DNA of 45,774 bases, taken from positions 1 through 45,774 of the forward strand of contig JAMPHX010000004.1 in the NCBI GenBank assembly GCA_023663205.1, written 5' to 3'. The notes beneath the pieces are model-generated. The model was not told the DNA's origin and did not search any database. It worked only from the letters and a program-made list of their open reading frames with translations. The translations under genes and the position numbers were made by a program. How positions within the stretch are numbered: position 1 is the stretch's first letter; every line of letters begins with the position of its first letter. Source of the DNA: Corallococcus sp. GTDB lineage: Bacteria > Bacillota > Clostridia > Christensenellales > CAG-314. This document shows, piece after piece, positions 1 to 7,960 of this stretch.

Positions 1-24
1 AACGACCGCGACGACGAAGACTAA
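1..24 (+). CDS. 3' end of an upstream gene (partial)
   Basis: Reading frame 1 from the first base is open for seven codons and ends at TAA (22-24), giving the acidic tail NDRDDED. Acidic C-terminal tails are common in bacterial proteins, and the intrinsic terminator at 100-135 is placed as expected for a rightward gene ending here. Too little is present to name it, and the frame could be open by chance. Confidence 0.3.
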   Translation, partial: NDRDDED

Positions 25-99
25 AACCGTTTCAATATGGAAATAAATCTTCAAACAAAAACATCCTTAGCGGGAAACTTACCGTAAAAAGGATATAAA

Positions 100-135
100 G
101 GGGGCTGCCGCATCTTAATGCGACAGCCCCCTTGT
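100..135 (+). terminator. intrinsic terminator
   Basis: The arms GGGGGCTGCCGCAT (100-113) and ATGCGACAGCCCCC (118-131) pair over 14 positions with one mismatch around a CTTA loop. A short T-rich tail follows. On the opposite strand the stem is followed by TTTATAT, so it may work in both directions. It separates the upstream gene from the GH95 promoter. Confidence 0.75.
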
Positions 136-311
136 GCTTGACAAAAGTAAAAAACTCTATTGTACCAATGCGAAGACTGCAAGCAGAAAAACAATATACA
201 GAGAAACATAATAAAAACTCGTATTGTTATTAAAATGTACCGATATTGCAGTTTATCAATATAATTTTGCAAAATGTCAAAATAATTTTGAAAATTTACT
301 TTGCGTTAATA

Positions 312-340
312 TAGACACGTGCGTGATTTTTTGTTATACT
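312..340 (+). promoter_or_regulatory. sigma-A promoter of the GH95-purC-nrdR operon
   Basis: TAGACA (312-317), a 17-base spacer and TATACT (335-340) fit the vegetative promoter. TG at 332-333 gives an extended -10. The start of transcription should lie near 347, leaving a leader of about 50 nt. Confidence 0.7.
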
Positions 341-347
341 ATTTATG

Positions 348-383
348 ATTATATATTTGTATAATTGCGATTATATATTTGTA
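348..383 (+). repeat. tandem 15-bp direct repeat in the GH95 leader
   Basis: GATTATATATTTGTA occurs at 348-362 and again at 369-383, exactly 21 bp (two helical turns) apart. It covers the predicted start of transcription and the 5' leader. The spacing suits a dimeric regulator, but the repeat may also be a simple duplication of AT-rich DNA. Confidence 0.6.
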
Positions 384-397
384 AACGAGGACTTGCT

Positions 398-2788
398 ATG
401 GCAAAGAATTCCAATGATTTACTCAAATTTTGTACTCCGCCCGCTTGGTGGGGTGAAAAATGGCGCGAGGGGCTGTTTTCCGGAAACGGCAAAACGGGCG
501 CGAATGTTTACGGCGGTGCAATAGAAGAGCGAATATTGCTTAACGATTCGTCGCTGTTTTGGCAGGGGCGCACGACTGTTTTGCCCGATGTTTCCGACAA
601 AATAGACATAGTAAAAAAGCGCATAGAAAACGGCGACTTTGTGGGTGCGCAGTCTGTAATTCCAAAGGCGCTTTCCGCCAAAAATTTCCGTCCGCAGGCA
701 GAATACACATTGCCTATGGGCAGGCTTTGTATACAATTTGACGTTGATGGCGCCGTAAGCGATTTCAGCCGTACGCTCAATATGGCAAACGGCGAAATAA
801 GCGTAAGTTGTATTGCGGGAGATACAAAATACAAACGCGAACTGTTTGTTTCGCGCGATAACGGATTGGTTATTTACCGCATTACCAAACAGGGCATAGG
901 TCTTATCAATGTTTCTATGAATTTTGACCTTATGCACAGGGTAAACAGTCATACTCCCGAGGGCGAATGTAATGTGCCTACGGGAGTAGAACATCAGGTT
1001 GATAAGCAATTTTTGTGTTTTGCCGCACGTAACGACGACAACGGCAGCGATTTCGGCGCGGTAGCGCGTATTTCCAATATCGGAGGCGTAATCAAACAAA
1101 CGCCAAACGGCGTAAAGGTTGCGGGGGCGGATTCCGTATTGGTATTGATATCTACCTTTTGCGATGCAAATCACGAGCGCGAATGGGCAAAAATCAAAAC
1201 AAAACTTGTGCCGATAAAAGATAATTACGAAAAAATGCTTAAAGCGCACGCCGTTCTTCACTCCAAGTTATACGACAGCGTTACTATGCGTCTTTCAAGC
1301 GAAAACCACTGCGTGGAAGATTTGCTGCTTGAAGCAAATACGGGCAATCTGTCGGCGGAACTTTTGGAAAAACTGTACAAGTACGGCAGATATCTGTTTA
1401 TATCGGCAACGAGAGACGACGGCAGGATGTTTATGCCTACCGGATTGTGGAACGGCTGTTACAAACCGTACCGTTCCTTCAAGTACAATTCGGGCGAAGT
1501 GGAAATGTCATATTTGCACGCCTTCAAGGGCAATCTGTTCGGCGATATGGAACAAACATTTTCGCAGTACGAAAGCCATATGGGCGATTTCCGCAACAAT
1601 GCGTTGAGGTTGTTTAACTGCCGCGGAATAGTAGTACCCGCAGTCACTGCGCCCAAGACGGGAAGATTGGGCAGTACCGATATATTTGCCATTTACTTTA
1701 CGGGCTGTGCGGGATGGATTGCCAATATGTATTTTAAATACGCGCGTCAATCCCAAAACAACAAGTTTATCAGACAGCGTCTGCTGCCGTTTATGAAAGA
1801 AGTTGCAATATTTTACGCCGACTTCTTTACCGAAGGAAAGGACGGCAAATTTATCGCGTCGCCGTCGGTGCTTCCCATGCGCGTGGCGGATTCGTACAAG
1901 TTGGGCGACAGACCGGTTGTCGCGCAAAACAGCGCGTTGGACTTTGCAATAGCGCGTGACTTTTTCCGCAACTTTATGTGTGCTTTGGTAATTTGCGAAG
2001 AACCGGATGCTGTGGAAAAATGGCGCGAATTTGCCAAGAAAATACCATCTCAGCAAATGTCGGGGGACGGGGTTTACCGAGAGTTTGTCGATTCGGCAAT
2101 TTCCGTAGACTACACGGGCGTTTCCAACGGAACGCTGTATCCCGCGTATTTTTCCGACGAAGTCAACTTTTTGTCCGATGCGCAAACAATACGCAATTAC
2201 GCAAACAGCGCCGACAGAAAACTTGCATCGGCTTCTATGCAAAACAGTTTCAATATGACGGTGCTTTCATGCGTGTATGCGCGTTTGGGCGATGCGTACA
2301 AGGCGCGGCTGTGTCTTGACAACGCAGTACGCGGCTGTTCTATGAGCAATTTGTCATTTGTCGATAAGGATTGGCGCGGAATGGGCGTTTGCGGTAACGG
2401 CGTATGGACGCCTGTTCAGTTGCAAAGCAATTTGGCGGCGGTAAACGCCGTGCAAGAGATGCTGCTGTATTCCTGCGGAAGCGTAATAAAAGTTTTGCCT
2501 TGCTTGCCGCGCGATTTCAAAGATTTGGAATTTGACGGATTACTTACCGAAAACGGCGTCTTTGTCAAATGCGTACTGGATTCCTCCAAAAATTCGCTGA
2601 CGGTGGAACTTATTTCCAAGAAAGAATCTTACGTCGATTTGTATTTGCCGCGCGGCGTCAAAAAGTTGGTTAAATGCACCGACAAATTACTTAAACTTAC
2701 AAACAACGGTCCGCATATTCTTGTCAAAAACGCGCGCGTAGACGCAAACAGACCGCTTGTATTTAACTTTAAATTTGTCGCAAAGTAG
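398..2788 (+). CDS. GH95-like glycoside hydrolase (divergent alpha-L-fucosidase family)
   Basis: The 796-residue product shows the N-terminal beta-sandwich signature of family GH95 (WREGLFSGNGKTGANVYGG, then ERILLNDSSLFWQG) and an (alpha/alpha)6-barrel region containing MPTGLWNG. GH95 enzymes usually release alpha-1,2-linked fucose or related sugars. There is no signal peptide, so it should act on imported oligosaccharides in the cytoplasm. Segments that in typical members read PS-x-SPEN and IN-x-N-EMNYW appear here as ASPSVLPMR and NSGEVEMSY, so catalysis or substrate may differ. The ATG at 398 is preferred because GAGG stands 8 bases upstream; an in-frame TTG at 365 has no ribosome site. 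purC starts 9 bases after the stop, so the genes should be cotranscribed. Confidence 0.75.
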   Translation: MAKNSNDLLKFCTPPAWWGEKWREGLFSGNGKTGANVYGGAIEERILLNDSSLFWQGRTTVLPDVSDKIDIVKKRIENGDFVGAQSVIPKALSAKNFRPQAEYTLPMGRLCIQFDVDGAVSDFSRTLNMANGEISVSCIAGDTKYKRELFVSRDNGLVIYRITKQGIGLINVSMNFDLMHRVNSHTPEGECNVPTGVEHQVDKQFLCFAARNDDNGSDFGAVARISNIGGVIKQTPNGVKVAGADSVLVLISTFCDANHEREWAKIKTKLVPIKDNYEKMLKAHAVLHSKLYDSVTMRLSSENHCVEDLLLEANTGNLSAELLEKLYKYGRYLFISATRDDGRMFMPTGLWNGCYKPYRSFKYNSGEVEMSYLHAFKGNLFGDMEQTFSQYESHMGDFRNNALRLFNCRGIVVPAVTAPKTGRLGSTDIFAIYFTGCAGWIANMYFKYARQSQNNKFIRQRLLPFMKEVAIFYADFFTEGKDGKFIASPSVLPMRVADSYKLGDRPVVAQNSALDFAIARDFFRNFMCALVICEEPDAVEKWREFAKKIPSQQMSGDGVYREFVDSAISVDYTGVSNGTLYPAYFSDEVNFLSDAQTIRNYANSADRKLASASMQNSFNMTVLSCVYARLGDAYKARLCLDNAVRGCSMSNLSFVDKDWRGMGVCGNGVWTPVQLQSNLAAVNAVQEMLLYSCGSVIKVLPCLPRDFKDLEFDGLLTENGVFVKCVLDSSKNSLTVELISKKESYVDLYLPRGVKKLVKCTDKLLKLTNNGPHILVKNARVDANRPLVFNFKFVAK

Positions 2789-2797
2789 GGGAACGGT

Positions 2798-3499
2798 ATG
2801 GAATACGAAAAACACGAACTTATTGCCGAAGGCAAAACCAAACGTCTGTGGGCAACTCAAAACGAAGGGTATTTGATTGCCGAGTTCAAAGACGATGCGC
2901 AAGCCTATCACGGCAAAAAGAAAATATACTTTGACGGCAAGGCTAAATTAAGCAACGGAATAAACGCCATACTTATGTCGTTGTTGGAGGAAAACGGTAT
3001 TCCGACGCATTTTATATCGGTGTATTCGCCGACGGAATATGTCGTGCGCAAGGCGGAAATGATACCTGTGGAAATGGTGGTAAGAAACTACGCCGCGGGC
3101 AGTATGTGCAAGCGTTTGGGGCTTGCCGAAAGAATGAAACTCAAAGCCCCCGTCTTGGAGTTTTGCTACAAAAACGACGCATTGGACGACCCTGTGATAA
3201 ACGAATATCACGCATATGCAATGGGACTTTGCACTCAGGAAGAACTGGGTACTATGTACTACGCCGTTACGCGCATAAACAAAGTTCTTACCGACGTGAT
3301 GAACAAAATAGGCGTCGCCATTGCAGACTTTAAGGTGGAGTTCGGCAGAGTAAACGGCAGGCTTATGGTCGCGGACGAGATAACCCCTACGACTTCGCGT
3401 ATGTGGGATTCCAAAACGCTCAAAAAGTTCGGTTGCGAAACCGCCGACCTTTCGATGGAATACAAGGAAATACTTGAAAGATTAACCAAACTGAAATAA
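2798..3499 (+). CDS. purC: phosphoribosylaminoimidazole-succinocarboxamide synthase
   Basis: The 233-residue protein has the normal length and signatures of SAICAR synthase: EGKTKRLW near the N-terminus (nucleotide-binding loop), VRNYAAGSMCKRLG in the middle, and VADEITPTTSRMWD near the C-terminus. It joins aspartate to CAIR using ATP, in step 8 of purine synthesis. AGGGG lies 7 bases before the ATG. No other pur gene is in the window. It sits between a glycosidase and nrdR, so it is separated from a classical pur operon. Confidence 0.95.
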   Translation: MEYEKHELIAEGKTKRLWATQNEGYLIAEFKDDAQAYHGKKKIYFDGKAKLSNGINAILMSLLEENGIPTHFISVYSPTEYVVRKAEMIPVEMVVRNYAAGSMCKRLGLAERMKLKAPVLEFCYKNDALDDPVINEYHAYAMGLCTQEELGTMYYAVTRINKVLTDVMNKIGVAIADFKVEFGRVNGRLMVADEITPTTSRMWDSKTLKKFGCETADLSMEYKEILERLTKLK

Positions 3500-3517
3500 A
3501 CTTTACGGAGAACAATT

Positions 3518-3991
3518 ATGAAATGTATGTATTGCGGTTGTGCCGACAGCAAAGTAATAGATTCGCGACCTATGGACGACGGCAAATCTATAAGACGGCG
3601 CAGAGAATGCGTTGCCTGCGGTAAACGGTTTACCACATTTGAAACCATTGAAACTTTGCCGATACTTGTAGTCAAACGGGACGGTACACGTCAGTCTTAC
3701 GATAAAAACAAGGTGAAAAACGGTATAATGCGTTCTTGCGAAAAACGCCCCGTTTCCATGGCGCAGATAGACAACATTGTCGAACACATCGAAAAGCAAC
3801 TGTACAACAGTCTTGACCAAGAAATCACCTCGGAAAAAATAGGCGATTTGGTTATGAAAGAACTCAAAGAGTTGGATGAGGTTGCATATATTCGTTTTGC
3901 CGCCGTATACCGTCAGTTTAAGGATAGCGCGACGTTCTTTGAGGAAATGCGCAAAATTTTCAATACCGCAGATAAACCGAGAAAAAAATGA
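3518..3991 (+). CDS. nrdR: transcriptional repressor NrdR
   Basis: The 157-residue product has the N-terminal zinc ribbon (CMYCG near residue 3, CVACGKRFTTFE near residue 31) and an ATP-cone domain (about residues 49-139). NrdR senses (d)ATP and represses ribonucleotide reductase genes through NrdR boxes. Length and domain order are typical. The ribosome site CGGAG is 8 bases upstream of ATG. The stop overlaps the next gene start as ATGA, indicating translational coupling. Confidence 0.95.
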   Translation: MKCMYCGCADSKVIDSRPMDDGKSIRRRRECVACGKRFTTFETIETLPILVVKRDGTRQSYDKNKVKNGIMRSCEKRPVSMAQIDNIVEHIEKQLYNSLDQEITSEKIGDLVMKELKELDEVAYIRFAAVYRQFKDSATFFEEMRKIFNTADKPRKK

Positions 3992-5025
3992 CGCAATATC
4001 TAAAAAGTCATTTTTACAAATATCCGCTTATGCGTACGCGCGATTTTATCAAACTGTGCTGTCAGCAGGAGTTCGGACGCGACAGGCTTTTGGGCGAAAC
4101 GGACGAATACACGCTCGAAGCGGAGGCGCGCGAAAGGGCAGACGTTTTTGAAGAAATTGCAGTGCCCGTCAGCGATAATTATTGCAGAATAAACCTTGCG
4201 CCTTATCTTGCCGCAGGGTATTCGTTTTCCACACTTTCCGATATGTGCAAAAAAATTACCGTACAAGGCACGTCGGAAGGAGTAAAAAAGCGTCTTGACG
4301 GATTTTTGAAGCAGATAGAGGCAGGCGCGATTGATTTCCCGTTGTTCGGCGCACAGAGGGAAGTATCGGCATTTTTGGCAAAAGGCGCCGATTGCCAACC
4401 CCATTCCACATCGTACAAACTCAATTATTTTCCGCATTACAGATTAGTAGGCAAAGCAGAGGCGTTTTTGCTTCCGTTTATTGCCGTTATTGACAAATTG
4501 TTGTATCTCAAACTTAACGTCACCGTGGCAATCGACGGACATAGCGGTACGGGCAAAACGTACTACGCCGACATTCTCAAACGGTATTACGGTAGTTGCA
4601 CGGTGATACGTTGCGACGACTTTTTTTTACCTTGCAATATGCGCATCGAGGAGAGGCTTGCGGAAGCAGGCGGTAACATTCACTACGAAAAACTTGCCAA
4701 AGCAATTGCCGACGCCGCACGCGGTGAAACATTTGCTTATCAAAAATACGATTGTAAGACGGATTCGTATGTTACGGTTACCGAAAAATCCAACCGTCTT
4801 ACGATAGTGGAAGGAGTGTACGCGTTGCACCCGAAACTTCAAAACTTTTACGATGCTTCGCTGCTGCTCACGGCAAGCAACAATAAAAAACGCAAAAGAA
4901 TAATACAACGCGAAGGCAATGCAAAATACGGTGAGTTTCAGCAAAAGTGGATTCCTCTTGAAAATGCGTATTTTGAAACTTGCCGTTTTGACAATGCAGT
5001 GCTTTTGAATAGCGATGACCAATAG
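3988..5025 (+). CDS. uridine-kinase-like P-loop kinase with an extra N-terminal domain
   Basis: The 345-residue protein has its kinase part in the second half: Walker A GHSGTGKT (184-191), the RCDDFF element (208-213), VEGVYALHP (274-282) and a basic lid with KRKRIIQREG (301-310). This is the uridine kinase/phosphoribulokinase superfamily pattern, so phosphorylation of a nucleoside or small hydroxyl substrate is likely. Ordinary Udk is about 210 residues. The first 170 or so residues here form a separate, unrecognised domain rich in charged residues. The start ATG overlaps the nrdR stop (ATGA), so expression is coupled to a nucleotide-pool regulator. Substrate is not determined. Confidence 0.75.
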   Translation: MTQYLKSHFYKYPLMRTRDFIKLCCQQEFGRDRLLGETDEYTLEAEARERADVFEEIAVPVSDNYCRINLAPYLAAGYSFSTLSDMCKKITVQGTSEGVKKRLDGFLKQIEAGAIDFPLFGAQREVSAFLAKGADCQPHSTSYKLNYFPHYRLVGKAEAFLLPFIAVIDKLLYLKLNVTVAIDGHSGTGKTYYADILKRYYGSCTVIRCDDFFLPCNMRIEERLAEAGGNIHYEKLAKAIADAARGETFAYQKYDCKTDSYVTVTEKSNRLTIVEGVYALHPKLQNFYDASLLLTASNNKKRKRIIQREGNAKYGEFQQKWIPLENAYFETCRFDNAVLLNSDDQ

Positions 5026-5031
5026 ACGCGA

Positions 5032-5068
5032 TTTGTTGTGACGTGAGGCAAACGTCTTGGCACAACAA
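5032..5068. repeat. inverted repeat downstream of the kinase gene
   Basis: TTGTTGTG (5032-5039) is repeated in inverse as CACAACAA (5061-5068), with an inner ACGT...ACGT. The hairpin starts 7 bases after the kinase stop and probably helps end or protect the operon transcript. It has no good T-run, so it is a weak terminator at best. Confidence 0.5.
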
Positions 5069-5124
5069 AGTTGTATCTTTCGGGCAGCGGGAGTATTTGC
5101 CTGTGATTGTCCGTCAAAAAAAAG

Positions 5125-5152
5125 TTGACCGAGTTTGCGCCGATTGTAAATA
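5125..5152 (+). promoter_or_regulatory. probable promoter of the NYN gene
   Basis: TTGACC (5125-5130), a 16-base spacer and TAAATA (5147-5152) form an acceptable vegetative promoter about 70 bases before the gene. Confidence 0.45.
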
Positions 5153-5187
5153 GAAGGTGTAAGATTCGTTTGGCATTTACAAAATAT

Positions 5188-5212
5188 CTCCGCAGTATAT
5201 TGCGGAGGAAGG
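5188..5212 (+). promoter_or_regulatory. hairpin overlapping the ribosome binding site of the NYN gene
   Basis: CTCCGCA (5188-5194) and TGCGGAG (5201-5207) form a perfect 7-bp stem with a 6-base loop. The 3' arm runs into the ribosome site AGGAAGG (5206-5212), eight bases before ATG. Opening of this stem could control translation, possibly by the RNA-binding product itself. That is inference. Confidence 0.5.
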
Positions 5213-5219
5213 AAACAAT

Positions 5220-5984
5220 ATGGAAAACAAAGAATATACCTTTGCGTTACTTATCGATACCGATAATGTTGCGCAAAAATACTACGAAATAATGATAACC
5301 GAATTGGAAGAAATAGGTACGGTAAAGATAAAGCGCGCTTACGGCGACTTTGGCAACGGCAATCCGTGGAAAGCCAAATCCATTGCCGAAGGAATAATGC
5401 CCGTGCAGGCGTTTGCCCAAACCAAGGGCAAAAATTCCACCGACCTCGTAATGGTAATCGACGCAATGGACCTGCTGTATTCTAACGAGGTGGACGCGTT
5501 TTGCATAGCCACAAGCGACAGCGATTTTGCCCGACTTGCGCAGCGTCTGAAAGAAAGCGGAAAATACATAGTCATTGCAGGCGAGGATAAAACGCCCGTA
5601 TCTCTTTCCAAATCGTGCGACAAGTTTATTATGCTTGACCAACTGTACGCAGTAGCAAATTCGGCGGAAAGCGCAACTTCGGGCGAAGCGGAAACCAATG
5701 TAACCGTACCCAAAGTAAAAACTATCAAAAACGTCGTTTACGACATTATAGCCAACGGTAAGGATGCGGAAGGCTGGATGCTGTTTGCAAGCGTGGTAAG
5801 TCAACTTGTAAAACGCTATCCGCAGTTTAACCACAAAACATACCAAGCCAAGGATAAACAGGATTTTTTCAAAAACAAGATAGGGTGCGAGTTTAAGCAA
5901 GAGGGCACCATAGTTTGGATAAAGTCGGGCGATAAACAAAACAACGACAAACAAAAAGCAAAACTAAAACAGTCTTTATTGTAG
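5220..5984 (+). CDS. NYN-domain protein with C-terminal OST-HTH/LOTUS-like domain
   Basis: The 254-residue product begins with a PIN-like NYN nuclease fold: LLIDTDN (acidic residues D12 and D14), then STDLVMVIDAMDLL and ATSDSDFARLAQRL. These carry the clustered aspartates expected to hold a metal ion. The C-terminal part (about residues 168-240, from KTIKNVVYDI to GTIVWIKSG) resembles the OST-HTH/LOTUS domain that often follows NYN in bacterial LabA-like proteins. RNA binding or cleavage is the likely role, with unknown targets. It stands alone with its own leader hairpin. Confidence 0.8.
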   Translation: MENKEYTFALLIDTDNVAQKYYEIMITELEEIGTVKIKRAYGDFGNGNPWKAKSIAEGIMPVQAFAQTKGKNSTDLVMVIDAMDLLYSNEVDAFCIATSDSDFARLAQRLKESGKYIVIAGEDKTPVSLSKSCDKFIMLDQLYAVANSAESATSGEAETNVTVPKVKTIKNVVYDIIANGKDAEGWMLFASVVSQLVKRYPQFNHKTYQAKDKQDFFKNKIGCEFKQEGTIVWIKSGDKQNNDKQKAKLKQSLL

Positions 5985-5989
5985 GTAGA

Positions 5990-6009
5990 CGCAACAATAT
6001 GATGTTGCG
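5990..6009 (+). terminator. hairpin after the NYN gene
   Basis: CGCAACA and TGTTGCG (7 bp, loop ATATGA) lie just after the NYN stop. Only a diffuse T-rich stretch follows, so it is a weak or processed 3' end. Confidence 0.4.
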
Positions 6010-6146
6010 GATTTGAGATATTTTGCAATCTGTAAAACGTGCGTTATTGCGGTCGGAACGTCGGTATTGAGAGTTATTTGTTATTAGGTACGCTACGGTT
6101 TACGCGAAGCGGTGTCGGCGCAACTTTTGTATGCATATATTGTCAT

Positions 6147-7010
6147 ATGCGCACAAATAAATACAAACTTGTAATACAATCGGTATCGGGCAAAGTACAT
6201 CACCCCGTGGTCAGGCTTACCGATACGCGTATAGACTGCAACGGAAACCCTTTTGCATTGCCTAACGTCGGCGGCATTTGCTACAACGTGACGTTGGGCG
6301 ACAGCGTTTACGGGTGGGAAGGCGACCACATAGAACCCGATGTTTCGCTTATCAATGACAATCCGCAGGAAAACTTTGCGCTCAACTTTCTGTCCTGTAT
6401 AGGCAACCGAGCGACCGTCGTAACGGGCGACGCCAAGGGCGGCAAAGGATATGTCTTGGGCAAACACGGCGGAATAGAACACCTGTTGGTGTGGTTCGAT
6501 TACACAACAAAGCAAAGTATGTGTCCCAACGACGTTGTTTTGGTCAAAGCCGTCGGGCAGGGATTGAAACTGTCGGATTTCCCCGATATAATTGTCAAAA
6601 ATATCGATGCGGATTTGCTCGAAAAGACGGTATATGTCAATGCGCAAGGCAAATTGACCGTGCCGGTAGTTGCCTCCGTTCCGGCATATTTGATGGGGAG
6701 CGGCATAGGGTTTGTATCTTCGTATACGGGCGATTACGACATAATGACGGCAGATAGGGAAGCAATAGTATCAAACGGATTGGACGGTTTACGTTTGGGC
6801 GACGTGGTGGCTTTGTTCGATTGCGATACCGCTTACGGCAGGGGATATCGCAAAGACACGCTGACAATCGGCGTAGTTGTTCATTCCGACTGCAAAACCA
6901 ATGGGCACGGTCCGGGCGTCGTGACGGTGCTTAACTGCAAGGTCGGCGATGTGAACTTGGAGTTTACGCCGTCGGCAAATATAGGAAAGTATCTGGGTAT
7001 TGTAAAGTGA
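6147..7010 (+). CDS. DUF4438 family protein
   Basis: The roughly 287-residue product resembles the DUF4438 family (Thermotoga TM1086-type proteins): glycine-rich N-terminal half with PNVGGICYNVTLGDSVYGW, GDAKGGKGYVLGKHGGIEH in the middle, and GHGPGVV near the end. No enzymatic role is established for the family that I know of. There is no signal peptide and no membrane segment. The start is uncertain. ATG at 6147 begins the conserved part but lacks a ribosome site, and the frame stays open upstream to a GTG at 6039 whose 36 extra codons do not look protein-like. Confidence 0.6.
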   Translation: MRTNKYKLVIQSVSGKVHHPVVRLTDTRIDCNGNPFALPNVGGICYNVTLGDSVYGWEGDHIEPDVSLINDNPQENFALNFLSCIGNRATVVTGDAKGGKGYVLGKHGGIEHLLVWFDYTTKQSMCPNDVVLVKAVGQGLKLSDFPDIIVKNIDADLLEKTVYVNAQGKLTVPVVASVPAYLMGSGIGFVSSYTGDYDIMTADREAIVSNGLDGLRLGDVVALFDCDTAYGRGYRKDTLTIGVVVHSDCKTNGHGPGVVTVLNCKVGDVNLEFTPSANIGKYLGIVK

Positions 7011-7023
7011 TTGTACCAAAATC

Positions 7024-7052
7024 ACGGCGGCAACCTATTGCGTTGCCGTTTT
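7024..7052 (+). terminator. probable terminator after the DUF4438 gene
   Basis: GGCAAC (7029-7034) pairs with GTTGCC (7042-7047), flanked by ACG and CGT bases and followed by GTTTTG. It is a short stem with a modest T-tail, 14 bases past the stop. Confidence 0.5.
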
Positions 7053-7110
7053 GTGGGTATCTGTCAAGTTGCAAAATTTGCACAATAGTTAAAGGAAGTG
7101 GAGTTGTTTT

Positions 7111-7512
7111 ATGAAAAAACATTTGCACGTTGTAGGTGCGGTAATAATAGAAAACGGCAAACTGTTTGCGGCGCGCAGAGGCGAATCGAAGTACGGTTAC
7201 GTGGCGCACAAGTTGGAATTTGTAGGCGGCAAAGTGGAGCAGGGCGAAACGGAAGAATGTGCTCTTGTACGCGAACTGCAAGAGGAAATGCAAATGGAAG
7301 TTGCCGTTACGTCGCACTTTTACACCGCGGAACATTCGTATCCCGATTTCGACATAACGCTATCGGCATATCTTTGTGACAGACTTTCCGATTACATTGC
7401 GCGCGAACACGAGGAAACTGCGTGGATACCTCTCGGCGAACTCGATACGGACGATTGGGCGCCTGCCGACAAACCCATAATAGAAGCCTTGAAGAATCGC
7501 AATGCGGTTTAA
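7111..7512 (+). CDS. Nudix hydrolase, MutT/8-oxo-dGTPase-like
   Basis: The 133-residue protein has a complete Nudix box from GGKVEQGETEECALVRELQ through EEM (residues about 38-60, matching G-x5-E-x7-RE-U-x-EE-x-x-U). The N-terminal strand VVGAVIIENGKLFAARR is typical of the MutT/CTP pyrophosphohydrolase group. It should hydrolyse oxidised or non-canonical nucleoside triphosphates. AGGAAG is 12 bases upstream of ATG. It stands alone. Confidence 0.85.
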   Translation: MKKHLHVVGAVIIENGKLFAARRGESKYGYVAHKLEFVGGKVEQGETEECALVRELQEEMQMEVAVTSHFYTAEHSYPDFDITLSAYLCDRLSDYIAREHEETAWIPLGELDTDDWAPADKPIIEALKNRNAV

Positions 7513-7802
7513 TAATGTTTAACGGCAATTAGTATTTTATTTTGCTAACGGAGCAAACCGATATACGTTTAACTGTAAACTGCATTAAAAACCGTTATAA
7601 AACGCATTGCTCAATCAGTTATGCGGTTTAAAACTGCTATGTGCGTGAATTATATAATAATTTTTCAATAAAGTCTAACTACGTTTAGCCATAACTAAGC
7701 GTATCAAATAATCATTATACAAAACATCACACAGGAAAGTATATAATTGTGAGTTTTACTATATACGCGTGCAGTCTATTTTGTTCAAAATCGGTGTATA
7801 TC
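7513..7802. other. AT-rich intergenic stretch, no gene seen
   Basis: Between the Nudix gene and the terminator at 7803 there is only AT-rich sequence with several GTTTAA/GTTTAG motifs, including the small inverted repeat GTTTA-x4-TAAAC near 7567-7580. TATAAT at 7742-7747 has no matching -35. I see no convincing coding frame or structured RNA. Confidence 0.5.
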
Positions 7803-7839
7803 AACGGCGCAGCGGCAAGAAGCCGCTGCGCCGTTTTGT
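7803..7839 (+). terminator. strong intrinsic terminator
   Basis: AACGGCGCAGCGGC (7803-7816) and GCCGCTGCGCCGTT (7822-7835) form a perfect 14-bp stem with loop AAGAA, followed by TTGTTT. It lies between the Nudix gene and the convergent cysteine desulfurase. It is nearly 300 bases beyond the Nudix stop. Confidence 0.85.
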
Positions 7840-7960
7840 TTATGTTTCGGCGATAATTGTTTTATCTGTTTTTTGTTATTCGACAGTCAAACAGCAAACT
7901 CGTTTTCGGTATTTTGCCAATATATTTAATCGAAGCGCGGCAATCTACGCGCTTGCGGAA

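Noticed and set aside
6039..6146. GTG start for the DUF4438 gene
   Set aside because: The extra 36 residues do not look like protein of this family and no ribosome site is seen, though the ATG at 6147 also lacks one.
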